Shown piece by piece: positions 16,332 to 24,840 of a stretch of 64,000 nucleotides of DNA. Position numbers and translations under genes: made by a program. Source of the stretch: Rubrobacter_D sp963840835 (GTDB lineage: Bacteria > Actinomycetota > Rubrobacteria > Rubrobacterales > Rubrobacteraceae); assembly GCA_963840835.1 (NCBI GenBank), contig CAWJAM010000010.1, forward strand, positions 1 through 64,000. Direction: 5' to 3'. Position 1 is the first letter of the stretch; each line of letters begins with the position of its first letter. The notes beneath the pieces were generated by a model, which searched no databases, was not told the origin of the DNA, and saw only the letters and a program-made list of their open reading frames with translations.

Positions 16332-18077
16332 TTACTCCACCAGGACCAGGGGTTCCCCAGATCTCACGGTCTGCCCGGCCTCGACGCGTACCTCGGAGAC
16401 GGTGCCCGCCTTCTGGGAGCGGACCTCACTCTCCATCTTCATCGCCTCCAGGATGCATACGGGCTCGTCAGCCTCGACCTCCTGCCCCTTAGTCACGAGC
16501 ACCCTGACAATAGTTCCCTGCATCGGCGCGGAGACGGCGCCCCCTGTAGCCGAGGCCCTGCGCGTCTCGCCCCGGCCCCTGCGCGGCGGACCACTCCCAC
16601 TACGCGTACCCTCATCCCCGAACACCTTGACCCGGAAGAGCTTCCCGTTGACCTCGACCTCGACCTCGCGGGCGTTCTTCGCGGGAGCCGTGGGCGCCTC
16701 GCCCGAGGTCGCGGGCTCTATCTCCAGGCCCCCCATCCGTTCGGCCACGAAGCCGGTCGAGTAATTCCCCGAGGCGAAGGCTTCGTCGGCCAGGATCGCG
16801 CGGAAAAAAGGCAACGTGGTGGAGATTCCCTCCACCCTGAACTCCGCGAGCGCCCGCCCCAGCCGCGCGAGGGCCTCCTCCCTGTCGCCCCCGCGGACGA
16901 TGAGCTTGGCGAACAGCGGGTCGTACGATTCGGCCACGACGCCGGGTCCACGTAGAGAAGAGTCCACCCGCACCCCTGGACCGCCGGGCTCCTCGTAGGC
17001 GCTCACGACGCCGGGGCTTGGGGCGAAGTCGCGCGCGGCGTCCTCCGCGTTCAGGCGCACCTCGATGGCGTGGCCGCGCCAGGTGACGTCGTTTTGAGAG
17101 AAGGGGAGCTTTTCGCCGGCTGCTACGCGGACGCCCGTCTTCACGATGTCTATCCCCGTCACCTCTTCCGTGACGGGGTGCTCGACCTGGACGCGGGTGT
17201 TCATCTCCAGGAAGTAGAACCCGCCTGTGGCTTCGCCCTTCTCGACCAGGAACTCGACGGTTCCGACGTTGTCGTAGCCGACGGCCCCGGCAGCGGCGAG
17301 GGCGGCCTCGCCCATAGCCTCGCGCACCTGGGGATCTATGGCTGGGCTCGGGCACTCTTCGAGGAGCTTCTGGTGGCGGCGTTGGATCGAGCAGTCCCTC
17401 TCGCCGAGGTGAACGGCGTTCCCGTGCTTGTCCCTCACGACCTGTATCTCCACGTGGCGTGGAAACGAGAGGTACTTCTCGACGTAGACCGAGCCGTCCC
17501 CAAAGTAGGCCTCCCCCTCCCTGCTCGCCCGCGAGTAGGCGCCTTCGGCCTCCGTGGCGTCGCCGGCGACGGCGAAGCCCTTGCCGCCTCCCCCGGCCGA
17601 AGCCTTCACGGCAACGGGGAAGCCGTGCTCCTCGCCGAAGAGTCGAACTTCCTTGGCGGAGCCGATAGAGCCTTCCGTGCCTGGCACCATGGGGACGCCG
17701 GCCCTGGCCATGATCCGCCTCGACTCCACCTTGCTCCCCATCGCCTCTATGGCCTTCGGATGCGGGCCGATCCAGACCAGCCCCACCTCCTCGACAACCC
17801 GCGCGAAGGTCGCGCTCTCGGCCAGAAAGCCGTACCCCGGGTGAACAGCCTCGGCCCCGCTCTCTCTGGCGACCTCGATCAGGCGCCCCACGTTCAGATA
17901 GCTCTCCGCCGCCGGTGTCGGACCGATGTGGTAGGCCTCATCTGCGACACGTACGTGCAGAGCCTCCCTGTCCGCGTCCGAGTAGACGGCGACGCTCGAG
18001 ATCCCCATCTCGCGCAGCGCGCGGGCGATACGGACGGAGATCTCACCGCGGTTGGCGATCAGGACCTTGCCGAACAC
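16332..18077 (-). CDS. Acyl-CoA carboxylase biotin carboxylase/BCCP subunit (alpha)
   Basis: A 581-residue alpha subunit that carboxylates its own biotin with ATP and bicarbonate. The biotin carboxylase domain starts VLIANRGEISVRIARALREMG and includes ASAGGGGKGF (ATP-grasp), FLEMNTRVQVEHPVTE and the downstream Arg-rich loop. A linker of about 60 residues precedes the BCCP domain, with the biotinylation motif EAMKMES (Lys about 547). The GTG at 18077 is chosen because GGGAGGGG precedes it and the family starts exactly there. It follows the epsilon gene by 5 bases. With the beta subunit it forms propionyl- or acetyl-CoA carboxylase. Confidence 0.93.
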   Translation of the reverse strand: MFGKVLIANRGEISVRIARALREMGISSVAVYSDADREALHVRVADEAYHIGPTPAAESYLNVGRLIEVARESGAEAVHPGYGFLAESATFARVVEEVGLVWIGPHPKAIEAMGSKVESRRIMARAGVPMVPGTEGSIGSAKEVRLFGEEHGFPVAVKASAGGGGKGFAVAGDATEAEGAYSRASREGEAYFGDGSVYVEKYLSFPRHVEIQVVRDKHGNAVHLGERDCSIQRRHQKLLEECPSPAIDPQVREAMGEAALAAAGAVGYDNVGTVEFLVEKGEATGGFYFLEMNTRVQVEHPVTEEVTGIDIVKTGVRVAAGEKLPFSQNDVTWRGHAIEVRLNAEDAARDFAPSPGVVSAYEEPGGPGVRVDSSLRGPGVVAESYDPLFAKLIVRGGDREEALARLGRALAEFRVEGISTTLPFFRAILADEAFASGNYSTGFVAERMGGLEIEPATSGEAPTAPAKNAREVEVEVNGKLFRVKVFGDEGTRSGSGPPRRGRGETRRASATGGAVSAPMQGTIVRVLVTKGQEVEADEPVCILEAMKMESEVRSQKAGTVSEVRVEAGQTVRSGEPLVLVE

Positions 18078-18082
18078 CCGGC

Positions 18083-18310
18083 CTACCCCTCCCACCTGGA
18101 GTAGGCCCAGAGCGAGCCCTCCAACTTCATGCCTGGATCGACCGCGTGCCCGAGAAGTCCGGCGAGCCGCCACCGGCTGCGCCGCAGGGAAGGCAAGTCC
18201 TCCGGCTCTCCGGTCAGCGACTCAAGGGCAGCCACTACGGCTGCGGCCTCTTCCGGTGTCGGATCGGGGTCAATCTTCACCGTGCGATCCACCCCGCCAA
18301 CGTCCGGCAC
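18083..18310 (-). CDS. Acyl-CoA carboxylase epsilon subunit
   Basis: A 75-residue protein between the beta and alpha carboxylase genes. VKIDPDPTPEEAAAVVAALE matches the N-terminus of actinobacterial acyl-CoA carboxylase epsilon subunits, and a C-terminal Trp-containing end (SLWAYSRWEG) is also typical. The epsilon subunit binds the beta hexamer and can raise carboxylase activity. Spacing to alpha is 5 bases. The identification rests on position, size and the short motif. Confidence 0.75.
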   Translation of the reverse strand: MPDVGGVDRTVKIDPDPTPEEAAAVVAALESLTGEPEDLPSLRRSRWRLAGLLGHAVDPGMKLEGSLWAYSRWEG

Positions 18311-18323
18311 TCCGGCGAACGTT

Positions 18324-18355
18324 TGCTGACCGCTGATAGCTGAAGGCTGACCGCT
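18324..18355. repeat. GCTGA-type intergenic repeat
   Basis: The short gap between the carboxylase beta and epsilon genes reads GCTGACCGCTGATAGCTGAA followed by GGCTGACCGC. It belongs to the dispersed GCTGA-rich family also seen near 24780, 37460, 46150, 55650 and 57020. Confidence 0.7.
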
Positions 18356-18359
18356 CTTA

Positions 18360-19934
18360 TCAAAGCGGGATGTTTCCGTGCTTGCGTGGGGGCCTGTCGG
18401 GGCGCTTGGTCCGGATCATCTGGAGGGCTTTGATCAGGTAAGACCGCGTCTCACGCGGGTCGATAACGTCGTCTATAAAGCCCATCTCCGCGGCGAACAT
18501 CGGGTTGTTGAACTGTTCCTCGTAGTCCCCGATGAGCTCTTCGCGCTTCGCCTCCGGGTCATCGGCCTCGGAGATCTCACGGCGGAAGATGATCCCGACG
18601 GCCGCCGACGCGCCCATGACCGCGATCTCCCCCGTAGGCCACGAGACGTTGACGTCGGCCCCGATGTGCTTGGAGCACATAACGTCGTAGGCCCCCCCGT
18701 AGGCCTTCCTGGTGATGACCGTCATCTTGGGCACTGTCGCCTCCGAGAAGGCGTAGAGGAGCTTCGCCCCGTGACGGATTATGCCCCCCCACTCCTGGTC
18801 CGTCCCCGGCATGAAGCCGGGCACGTCCACGAACGTGATCAAGGGAATATTGAAGGCGTCGCAGAAGCGCACGAACCGGGCGCCCTTGACGCTAGCGTTT
18901 ATGTCGAGCGTACCCGCCAGCACCGATGGCTGGTTGCCAACCACCCCGATCGCGCGCCCGTCGAGCCTGGCGAAGCCGACGACGAGGTTCTGGGCCCAGC
19001 CATCCTGCACCTCGAAGAATTCCCCGTCATCCACCACGCCCTCAATAGCGACGCGGATGTCGTACGGGCGTTGGGGGGAGTCCGGGATCAGGGCCGCAAG
19101 GTCCTCGTCCCTCCGCTCGGGGTCGTCCGTGGGACGGAAGTACGGCGCGCTCTCCAGGTTGTTCTCGGGGAGGAAGGAGAGCAAGTAGCGTACGTCCTCG
19201 AAGCAGCTCTCCTCGTCGGGGGCTGAGAAGTGGGCGACGCCGGACCTGCTGTTATGGGTCGCCGCGCCGCCCAGGTCCTCGAAGGTGACGTCCTCGCCGG
19301 TGACGCTCTTTATAACGTCGGGGCCGGTGATGAACATGTGGCTCGTCTCCTCGACCATAAAGACGAAGTCCGTGATCGCCGGCGAGTACACGGCACCCCC
19401 GGCGCAGGGACCTACGATCACGGAGATCTGGGGCACCACCCCAGAGGCAAGTACGTTGCGGTGGAAGATGTCCGCGTAGCCGGCTAGAGAGACGACGCCT
19501 TCTTGAATCCTCGCCCCGCCCGAGTCGTTTATGCCGATGATCGGGCATCCCGTGGAGATGGCGAGGTCCATGACCTTGCAGATCTTCTCCGCGTACACCT
19601 CCCCGAGCGAGCCCCCGAAGACCGTGAAGTCCTGGCTGAATACGCAGACCTTGCGCCCCGAGACCTCACCGTAGCCGGTTATGACCCCGTCCCCCAGCGG
19701 CTTGTTCTCCTCCAGCCCGAAGTTGTAGGAGCGGTGCACCCTGTAGCGGTCGAGCTCGACGAAGGTGCCCTCGTCGAGAAGCAGTTCGACGCGTTCGCGG
19801 GCCGTCAGCTTGCCGCGCTCGCGCTGCCTCTCGACGGCCGCCTCGGGTGCCGGGTGCGCCGCAGCCTCCCGCAGCTTTTCGAGCCCCACTATCTTTCCGG
19901 CGGTGGTGTCCTCGCCAAGCCTCTCCGTTTGCAT
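18360..19934 (-). CDS. pccB: Acyl-CoA carboxylase carboxyltransferase (beta) subunit, propionyl-CoA type
   Basis: A 524-residue carboxyltransferase. Motifs include KLTARERVELLLDEGTF at the N-terminus, the oxyanion loops GGARIQEGV and the later GGAYDVM, DINASVKGARFVRFCDAFN, VDVPGFMPGTDQEW and a C-terminal RETR with a KHGNIPL tail, all typical of PccB/AccD proteins. The product is methylmalonyl-CoA or malonyl-CoA depending on specificity, which the sequence does not decide with certainty. The ATG at 19934 is preferred (MQTERLGED); the upstream frame adds only a non-conserved leader. It is the first gene of a beta-epsilon-alpha operon. Confidence 0.92.
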   Translation of the reverse strand: MQTERLGEDTTAGKIVGLEKLREAAAHPAPEAAVERQRERGKLTARERVELLLDEGTFVELDRYRVHRSYNFGLEENKPLGDGVITGYGEVSGRKVCVFSQDFTVFGGSLGEVYAEKICKVMDLAISTGCPIIGINDSGGARIQEGVVSLAGYADIFHRNVLASGVVPQISVIVGPCAGGAVYSPAITDFVFMVEETSHMFITGPDVIKSVTGEDVTFEDLGGAATHNSRSGVAHFSAPDEESCFEDVRYLLSFLPENNLESAPYFRPTDDPERRDEDLAALIPDSPQRPYDIRVAIEGVVDDGEFFEVQDGWAQNLVVGFARLDGRAIGVVGNQPSVLAGTLDINASVKGARFVRFCDAFNIPLITFVDVPGFMPGTDQEWGGIIRHGAKLLYAFSEATVPKMTVITRKAYGGAYDVMCSKHIGADVNVSWPTGEIAVMGASAAVGIIFRREISEADDPEAKREELIGDYEEQFNNPMFAAEMGFIDDVIDPRETRSYLIKALQMIRTKRPDRPPRKHGNIPL

Positions 19935-19998
19935 AGAGGCGCATTCTAGCACGCGCAAAACAGGCAATTATGGTGGTGGAAAGTTCTGAGCTTCGAGT

Positions 19999-20243
19999 CT
20001 ATCTAATACGAATGCGGTTCTCCTCGACGATCCAGAGATGACCATCCAGGGGTTCGCGACCGATAGCGTTCAGCAACTTTCTGAACATGTCGAGAACGTG
20101 CAGCTTGTCCTGCCGGCCGAGACGAAGCACGATGACGCCGGAATACTCCTCCGGTGGATAGGTTCGTATATCAGCGAAGTCCAGATCCAGGGTTACGAGA
20201 ACCCGGCCTTCGGATCTACAGTTCTCGGACAACACGGAATCAT
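19999..20243 (-). pseudogene. DUF5615 (PIN-like toxin) gene, 3' half
   Basis: The minus strand encodes the C-terminal half of a DUF5615 protein: CRSEGRVLVTLDLDFADIRT, PPEEYSGVIVLRLGRQD and LDGHLWIVEENRIRIR. The N-terminal half is missing here but occurs 2.9 kb away at 23157-23267 on the same strand. The break falls at the edge of a transposase-bearing element (20244-23156). Removing that element rejoins the gene in frame. Confidence 0.8.
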
Positions 20244-20454
20244 ACCGAGTCCGCTAGAACAGACCTCGCCATGGAAGCGTTTCACATTCCTGTACCTCCT
20301 CCGGACGAAAAGCTAGCCGGGAGCGCCGCCGTGTGGCATGCTGCTGTGCCTCTGTAGGTGTCGTTGAGACGCTCGCTCGGAGGAAGCTTCACCAGAGTGG
20401 CGCTGGCTGGAGCGGGAGGAGGTTCGAGGCGTCGCCGGACGGAGGGGGAAACGG

Positions 20455-21921
20455 ATGGCGAGGCGAAGGCGGGTCGAGCCCACGGAGGAGTGGGCGGAGC
20501 TGGAGCTGCTCTTGGAGTGGCCCGAGCAGGTCGAGTACGAGGCGATCCGCCCGCCGGTGGTCTTCGGCAGTTCCGTGGCCGAAAGGTCCCGCCAGACCGG
20601 AACCCCAGAGACTACCCTACGCCGCAGGATCTCCAGCTTCAAGGGTCACGGGATGCGCGGCCTGTTCGAGCCCGAAGACGTTGAGGGGCACAGCCAGCTA
20701 GATCCGGAGGTCCGCGGGCTCATCCTTAACCTCAAGAGCGACTATCCCCCAATGCGCGACAACGAGATAGCCACCATCTGCTACGTGCGCTTCGGAGAAA
20801 GACCTCATGGCCGGACTGTCAGGAGGGTCCTCGAAAGAAACCCCACAGCCATCAAGATGTTTCGTCGCTTCAGTCCCTACCACAAGACAGAGGGCGTCAT
20901 AGAGCGCCGGCTCGCCATCGTGACGCTGCACTCCGAGGGGTGGAACGTGAAGAGCATCGCCGGCTACCTGGGGACCAGCCGTCCCACCGTCTACCGAACC
21001 CTGAAGAGGTGGATCGCAGAGGACGTATACAGCTTGGAGGACAAACCCCGCGGCGCCAAACATAAAGTGGACCTCCGGGCGATGAACGAGGTGAGGAAGT
21101 TCCAGGAGAATCTCGAGCTCGGGGAGTTCCGCGTCTCGGCCGCCCTGGCGCAGCTAGGGATCTACCTGAGCCCCCGCACCTGCGGGCGCATCCTCGCCGT
21201 AAACCGTAAGCTCTACGGCCTCGAAAAGCCCAGGAGGAGTTCCAAAGAGAAGCAGGAGATGCCGTTCCAATCGTCAATAAGGCACGAGATTTGGAGCGTC
21301 GACGTCCGCTACCTGGACCATCACCTGCCTGATACCGGCAAGGTCTACTCCATCTCCATCTTGGACAACCACTCAAGTGCGCTGCTGGCAAGCGCCGTCT
21401 CAACCACCCAGGACCTGACGGCCTACCTCTCCGTCCTATACGCCGCAGTGGAGCGCTACGGTGCCCCTGAGATCCTGGTCAGCGACGGGGCCGGCATCTT
21501 CAAGGCCAACCAAGCCAAAGCGATCTACCGCTCGTTGGGCATCGCCAAGGAGACCATCGAGAAGCGAAAGCCGTGGCAAAACTATGTCGAAACCACCTTC
21601 AAGATACAGAAACGGATGGCGGATTACCACTTCGCCAAAGCCGAAAGCTGGGTAGAGCTCGTCGCCGCTCACGACCGGTGGGTGGAGCAGTGCAACACCC
21701 AGATGCACTGTGCGCACCGCCATAGAAAGGACGGCAAGAGGAGCCCGGCGGAGATCTTGGGCTTCCTCACGAGCGTCCGTCGTCTTCCAGAGGATCTCGA
21801 AAGGGCGTTCTTCTCTACACGTTTCACCCGCGTCCTGGACTCTTTAGGGTATGCCCGCATCCGGCACTGGAAGATCTATGCTGAGGAAGAACTGGCAAAA
21901 AGGGAGGTTACCTTCCGTTAG
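20455..21921 (+). CDS. DDE integrase-core transposase (IS481-like)
   Basis: A 488-residue transposase. The N-terminal third has two helix-turn-helix regions (VAERSRQTGTPETTLRRRIS and NVKSIAGYLGTSRPTVYRTL). The catalytic core follows: Asp in IWSVDVRYLDHHL, Asp in ILVSDGAGIFKANQA and Glu in WQNYVETTFKIQKRMADYHF, completing the D-D-E triad, with no stop or gap. A GGAGGGGG ribosome site precedes the ATG. It is intact and could be active. It lies inside the 20244-23156 element, transcribed opposite to the interrupted gene. Confidence 0.9.
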   Translation: MARRRRVEPTEEWAELELLLEWPEQVEYEAIRPPVVFGSSVAERSRQTGTPETTLRRRISSFKGHGMRGLFEPEDVEGHSQLDPEVRGLILNLKSDYPPMRDNEIATICYVRFGERPHGRTVRRVLERNPTAIKMFRRFSPYHKTEGVIERRLAIVTLHSEGWNVKSIAGYLGTSRPTVYRTLKRWIAEDVYSLEDKPRGAKHKVDLRAMNEVRKFQENLELGEFRVSAALAQLGIYLSPRTCGRILAVNRKLYGLEKPRRSSKEKQEMPFQSSIRHEIWSVDVRYLDHHLPDTGKVYSISILDNHSSALLASAVSTTQDLTAYLSVLYAAVERYGAPEILVSDGAGIFKANQAKAIYRSLGIAKETIEKRKPWQNYVETTFKIQKRMADYHFAKAESWVELVAAHDRWVEQCNTQMHCAHRHRKDGKRSPAEILGFLTSVRRLPEDLERAFFSTRFTRVLDSLGYARIRHWKIYAEEELAKREVTFR

Positions 21922-22185
21922 CCGGGGAGACATCATTCGTTCGCCCGGCGGCGACGACCTCCTCGTGCGCGGCTTTCAATGTGGCGGTGACCGAGACCTC
22001 ACCGGGGTCCGAGCCACCACCGTCCGATGCGCCGACGTGCTCTTCGCGCAACTCGGACATCATCGGCCCGTTGCCACAGGATCGACCATGGGTCGCCCCA
22101 TCGCGCGGAACCCGCCCGCCTTGCGCGGGTACTTCGAGGCAGGCACAGTTTAGGTCACCCGCAAGCGCGTATTAGGAGGGACGAG

Positions 22186-22707
22186 ATGATCATCCGAAAA
22201 GACCGGGCGCCGGCGGATCGGGAATCCGAGGGCCAAGAGTCGCTGCGGTATTCCGACGCAGGCGGGTTGACCCAGTACGGCGCCTACGTCCAGACGCTGC
22301 AACCCGGGCCGCGTTCTCTCGACCGGCATTGGCACGAAGAGGAGGACGAGTTCCTGTACGTCCTCTCGGGCGAGGCGACCGTCATCGAGGAGGACGGCGC
22401 CCACCTGCTCCTTCCCGGCGACGCGGCCTGCTGGCCGGCGGGCGCGGCGAACGCCCACCAGGTCGTGAACCGTTCTGACGCGCCCTGCACCTTCCTCATC
22501 TTCGGCACCCGGATGGCGCGCGACACCGTCCATTACCCCGACACCGGGAGGGTCCAGCGCGACTTCGAGGACGGAACCTGGAGGCTGGAGCGCGCCGACG
22601 ACGGGTCCCTGATCAAAGGCGGGGAGATCGAACAGGTTCGCCCCATGACGTGGAGGGGCCCGGGGTCGATCGGTGGCCCTAGCTCGACCGGTCGCACCGA
22701 CCCGTAA
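22186..22707 (+). CDS. Cupin domain-containing protein, apparent passenger gene
   Basis: A 173-residue single-domain cupin. Motif 1 is the HWHEEEDEFLYVLSGE segment (H-x-H-x5-E-like) with metal-binding His and Glu. Motif 2 (G-D-x3-W-P-x-G-x2-N-x-H) is LLPGDAACWPAGAANAHQVV with a conserved His. AGGAGG lies 6 bases before the ATG. Cupins of this type include dioxygenases, isomerases and sensors; the substrate is unknown. The gene sits between the transposase and the right end of the insertion, so it seems to be cargo. Confidence 0.83.
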   Translation: MIIRKDRAPADRESEGQESLRYSDAGGLTQYGAYVQTLQPGPRSLDRHWHEEEDEFLYVLSGEATVIEEDGAHLLLPGDAACWPAGAANAHQVVNRSDAPCTFLIFGTRMARDTVHYPDTGRVQRDFEDGTWRLERADDGSLIKGGEIEQVRPMTWRGPGSIGGPSSTGRTDP

Positions 22708-23073
22708 TATCCGGGCTCTCCCGATCTTCGGGTGAAGCGGAAGGGGGAAGAGCCGAATATTCGAGCCCATCGACCTTCGATGGTGCTTTCGGGGTGTGTT
22801 GCCGCCGTTTGACGGCTCTCGAATCACGTCCGAGAAGCTGGGTCGCGTTTCCCATCGATCACCCAAAGTTCGGGGGAGCCCGGGGTTCATGTCCCGGTCT
22901 GTTCCGAGAACGTCGGTCCCGCTATGAGTCACGCACCTTGCAGCTAGGTTTGTCGCGCTCGTTGCGCTTCCGCCACCGAAGGTAAAGGAATGTGTAACGC
23001 CTCCATGGCGAGGTCTGCGCTAGAAGAGGATCGCATTCGGGAGGCAGGCACGCATAGGTGCCCCAAATACGTC

Positions 23074-23093
23074 ATTCCCGCGCAAGCGGGAAT
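23074..23093. repeat. ATTCCC-N8-GGGAAT palindromic element (dRS3-like)
   Basis: ATTCCCGCGCAAGCGGGAAT is a 20-base hairpin matching the ATTCCC-N8-GGGAAT pattern known from Neisseria dRS3 repeats and seen in many GC-rich genomes. A second copy, differing at the first base, lies at 54806-54825. Confidence 0.75.
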
Positions 23094-23156
23094 CCACGAA
23101 TCGTGGGAGACGGTCCGGGTGCCCCGTCGTGCCGTTGGCATTCACCCGGACTTGGT

Positions 23157-23267
23157 ATCACTACCGCCAATGAGTTGTTGATCGCCTACCGTGACCGCCT
23201 CGTGGCCAGCCACGAGAAGCTCTCCGGCCAGTTTTATCGGAAGGTTCTCGTCTATCTTGAACTTCGT
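23157..23267 (-). pseudogene. DUF5615 (PIN-like toxin) gene, 5' half
   Basis: The minus strand reads KFKIDENLPIKLAGELLVAG, then HEAVTVGDQQLIGGSD, the N-terminal half of a DUF5615 protein, with the family Asp-Glu-Asn motif. The codon in the usual start position is ACG at 23265-23267 rather than ATG, suggesting decay after disruption. It lies 8 bases downstream of the DUF433 gene. The remainder of the gene is at 19999-20243 beyond the insertion. Confidence 0.78.
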
Positions 23268-23275
23268 GTTACTTG

Positions 23276-23503
23276 TTATGCCGGCAGACTAACGAATCGC
23301 TCGCGTGCCAGATCCGCGGCGTAGGCGATGGATGCCTGTATGGCCTCACGGCTGACGGAAGGATAGCTGTCCATGATCTCTTCAGGCGTCTGTCCCACCG
23401 CGAGGTTGTCCAGGATCACGGAGACCATGACCCGGGTTCCCTTCACGCAGGGCTTGCCGTGGCAAACTTCGGGGTCTACCGTAACGTACTCTCGCCAATC
23501 CAT
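23276..23503 (-). CDS. DUF433 antitoxin-like protein
   Basis: A 75-residue protein beginning MDWREYVTVDPEVCHGKPCV with GTRVMVSVILDNLAVGQTPE and a C-terminal AYAADLARERFV, typical of DUF433. It is a small winged-helix-like protein usually paired upstream of a DUF5615 PIN-like partner as a predicted toxin-antitoxin module. Here the partner immediately downstream is broken by a transposon, so the antitoxin is orphaned. The ATG at 23503 matches the family start. Confidence 0.85.
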   Translation of the reverse strand: MDWREYVTVDPEVCHGKPCVKGTRVMVSVILDNLAVGQTPEEIMDSYPSVSREAIQASIAYAADLARERFVSLPA

Positions 23504-23614
23504 AATCGCCTCTCGCGGTTGTCTACGCACCCGTTAGTTTAATGCGCCGAGGCTCCTCTCGCCCTGCGAAGTCCCTGGTTGTCCAGCCCAAAGGGCGGGG
23601 ATAGTAGAATGTAA

Positions 23615-23635
23615 TCCCGGTCATATGAACCGGGA
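23615..23635 (+). promoter_or_regulatory. Hairpin/dyad in the leader of the leucine dehydrogenase gene
   Basis: TCCCGGT-catatga-ACCGGGA forms a 7-base stem with a 7-base loop, ending 19 bases before the preferred ATG and just before the AAAAGGAG ribosome site. It could be an operator or an mRNA hairpin near the ribosome site. A TTGTCC...TAGTAG promoter-like pair with a 17-base spacer lies just upstream (about 23579-23607), but the -10 match is weak. Confidence 0.4.
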
Positions 23636-23654
23636 CATGGAAAAGGAGATGCGT

Positions 23655-24761
23655 ATGCAGGTCTTCGAGAAACTGGCGGAGTACCGCTATGAGCAGCTCG
23701 TGTTCTGCCACGACAAGGCCACGGGGCTGCGCGCCATCATCGCCATCCACGACACCACGCTTGGTCCCGCTCTCGGCGGCTGCAGGATGTACCCCTACGC
23801 CACCGAGGAAGAGGCCATGGTGGACGTGCTACGACTGGCGAGGGGGATGACCTACAAGGCAGCCGCGAGCGGCCTCAACCTCGGGGGCGGGAAGTCCGTG
23901 ATCATCGCCGACCCGCGCACCGACAAATCCGAGGCGCTCTTCCGCTCGTTCGGGCGTTACATCGAGACTTTGGCAGGACGCTACATCGTCGCCGAGGACG
24001 TTGGCACCTCGACGGAGGACGCGAACTTCATCAGGGTCGAGACCTCGCACGTGGTCGGGGTGGACGTCACCCGCGGCGGCTCGGGCGACCCCTCCCCCCT
24101 TACCGCCCTCGGCGTGAGACAAGGGATGCGGGCCTGCGCGGAAGCGGTCTTCGGCACCACCTCGCTGGAGGACAGGGTCGTCGCCGTGCAGGGCGTCGGG
24201 CACGTCGGGTACCACCTGTGCCGCCTGCTGCACGAGGAGGGGGCGAGCCTGATCGTGACCGACGTGGACGCCGCGGCCGTGGAGCGCGCGGTCAGGGAGT
24301 TCGGCGCCAAGGCCGTCGAGCTGGACGAGATCCTGACCATCCCCTGCGACATCTTCGCCCCCTGCGCCCTCGGCGCTGTCCTGAACGACGCAACCATCCC
24401 CGAGCTGCGCTGCAGCATCGTCGCGGGGAGTGCCAACAACGTGCTCGCCGAGTCGCACCACGGCGAGGCCCTCTCGGAACGCGGCATTCTCTACGCCCCC
24501 GACTACGTCATAAACGCCGGCGGCCTCATCAACGTCGCCGACGAGCTGGAGGGCTACAACGAACGCCGCGCCGTCAACCGCGTCATGCGAATAGAGGACA
24601 GCATACGCCGCGTTATCGCCATCTCCAGGCGCGACGACGTCCCCACCAACATCGCCGCTGACACCCTCGCACTGGAGCGCATCGCCGCCATAAGCTCGAT
24701 GGAACGACTCCACACGGGACATCCGTACGGGCAGTTGAGTCGCCGACGGGAGACGATTTAG
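23655..24761 (+). CDS. ldh: Leucine dehydrogenase (Glu/Leu/Phe/Val dehydrogenase family)
   Basis: A 368-residue NAD-dependent amino acid dehydrogenase. It converts branched-chain amino acids to 2-oxoacids plus ammonia in the cytoplasm. The catalytic lysines are Lys68 in GMTYKAAASGLNL and Lys80 in GGGKSVIIADP, exactly the leucine dehydrogenase spacing. The Rossmann motif is VQGVGHVGYHLC, and VINAGGLINVADEL is the family C-terminal motif. The ATG at 23655 is preferred over upstream ATGs because AAAAGGAG sits 7 bases before it. It would feed the branched-chain 2-oxoacid dehydrogenase encoded at 33.5-37 kb. A long hairpin follows the stop. Confidence 0.9.
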   Translation: MQVFEKLAEYRYEQLVFCHDKATGLRAIIAIHDTTLGPALGGCRMYPYATEEEAMVDVLRLARGMTYKAAASGLNLGGGKSVIIADPRTDKSEALFRSFGRYIETLAGRYIVAEDVGTSTEDANFIRVETSHVVGVDVTRGGSGDPSPLTALGVRQGMRACAEAVFGTTSLEDRVVAVQGVGHVGYHLCRLLHEEGASLIVTDVDAAAVERAVREFGAKAVELDEILTIPCDIFAPCALGAVLNDATIPELRCSIVAGSANNVLAESHHGEALSERGILYAPDYVINAGGLINVADELEGYNERRAVNRVMRIEDSIRRVIAISRRDDVPTNIAADTLALERIAAISSMERLHTGHPYGQLSRRRETI

Positions 24762-24762
24762 A

Positions 24763-24840
24763 GCTGGTCAGCCGGTCAGCACTTCAGCTAGTCAGCTTCT
24801 TGTTCGCTGAAATGCTGACCAGCTGAAGTGCTGAAATGCT
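24763..24840. repeat. GCTGA-type inverted repeat between convergent genes
   Basis: Arms at 24778-24796 (AGCACTTCAGCTAGTCAGC) and 24814-24832 (GCTGACCAGCTGAAGTGCT) pair with one mismatch over 19 bases around a 17-base loop. The element fills the whole gap between the convergent leucine dehydrogenase and EcfT genes and may act as a bidirectional terminator. Confidence 0.75.

Larger units (their letters stand above)
20244..23156 (+). mobile_element. Transposase-bearing insertion with cupin passenger, about 2.9 kb
   Basis: The element splits a DUF5615 gene. Its ends are short inverted repeats: ACCGAGTCCG at 20244-20253 and CGGACTTGGT (inverse ACCAAGTCCG) at 23147-23156, flanked by AT on both sides (20242-20243, 23157-23158), consistent with a 2-base target duplication. 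A longer subterminal match, TGTGAAACGCTTCCATGG / TGTGTAACGCCTCCATGG plus CGAGGTCTG, occurs inverted near 20263-20297 and 22984-23021. Inside are an IS481-like transposase, a cupin gene and, near the right end, an ATTCCC-N8-GGGAAT palindrome. The DNA at 22708-22980 holds no recognisable gene. The exact family and whether this is one or a composite insertion are unknown. Confidence 0.75.
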
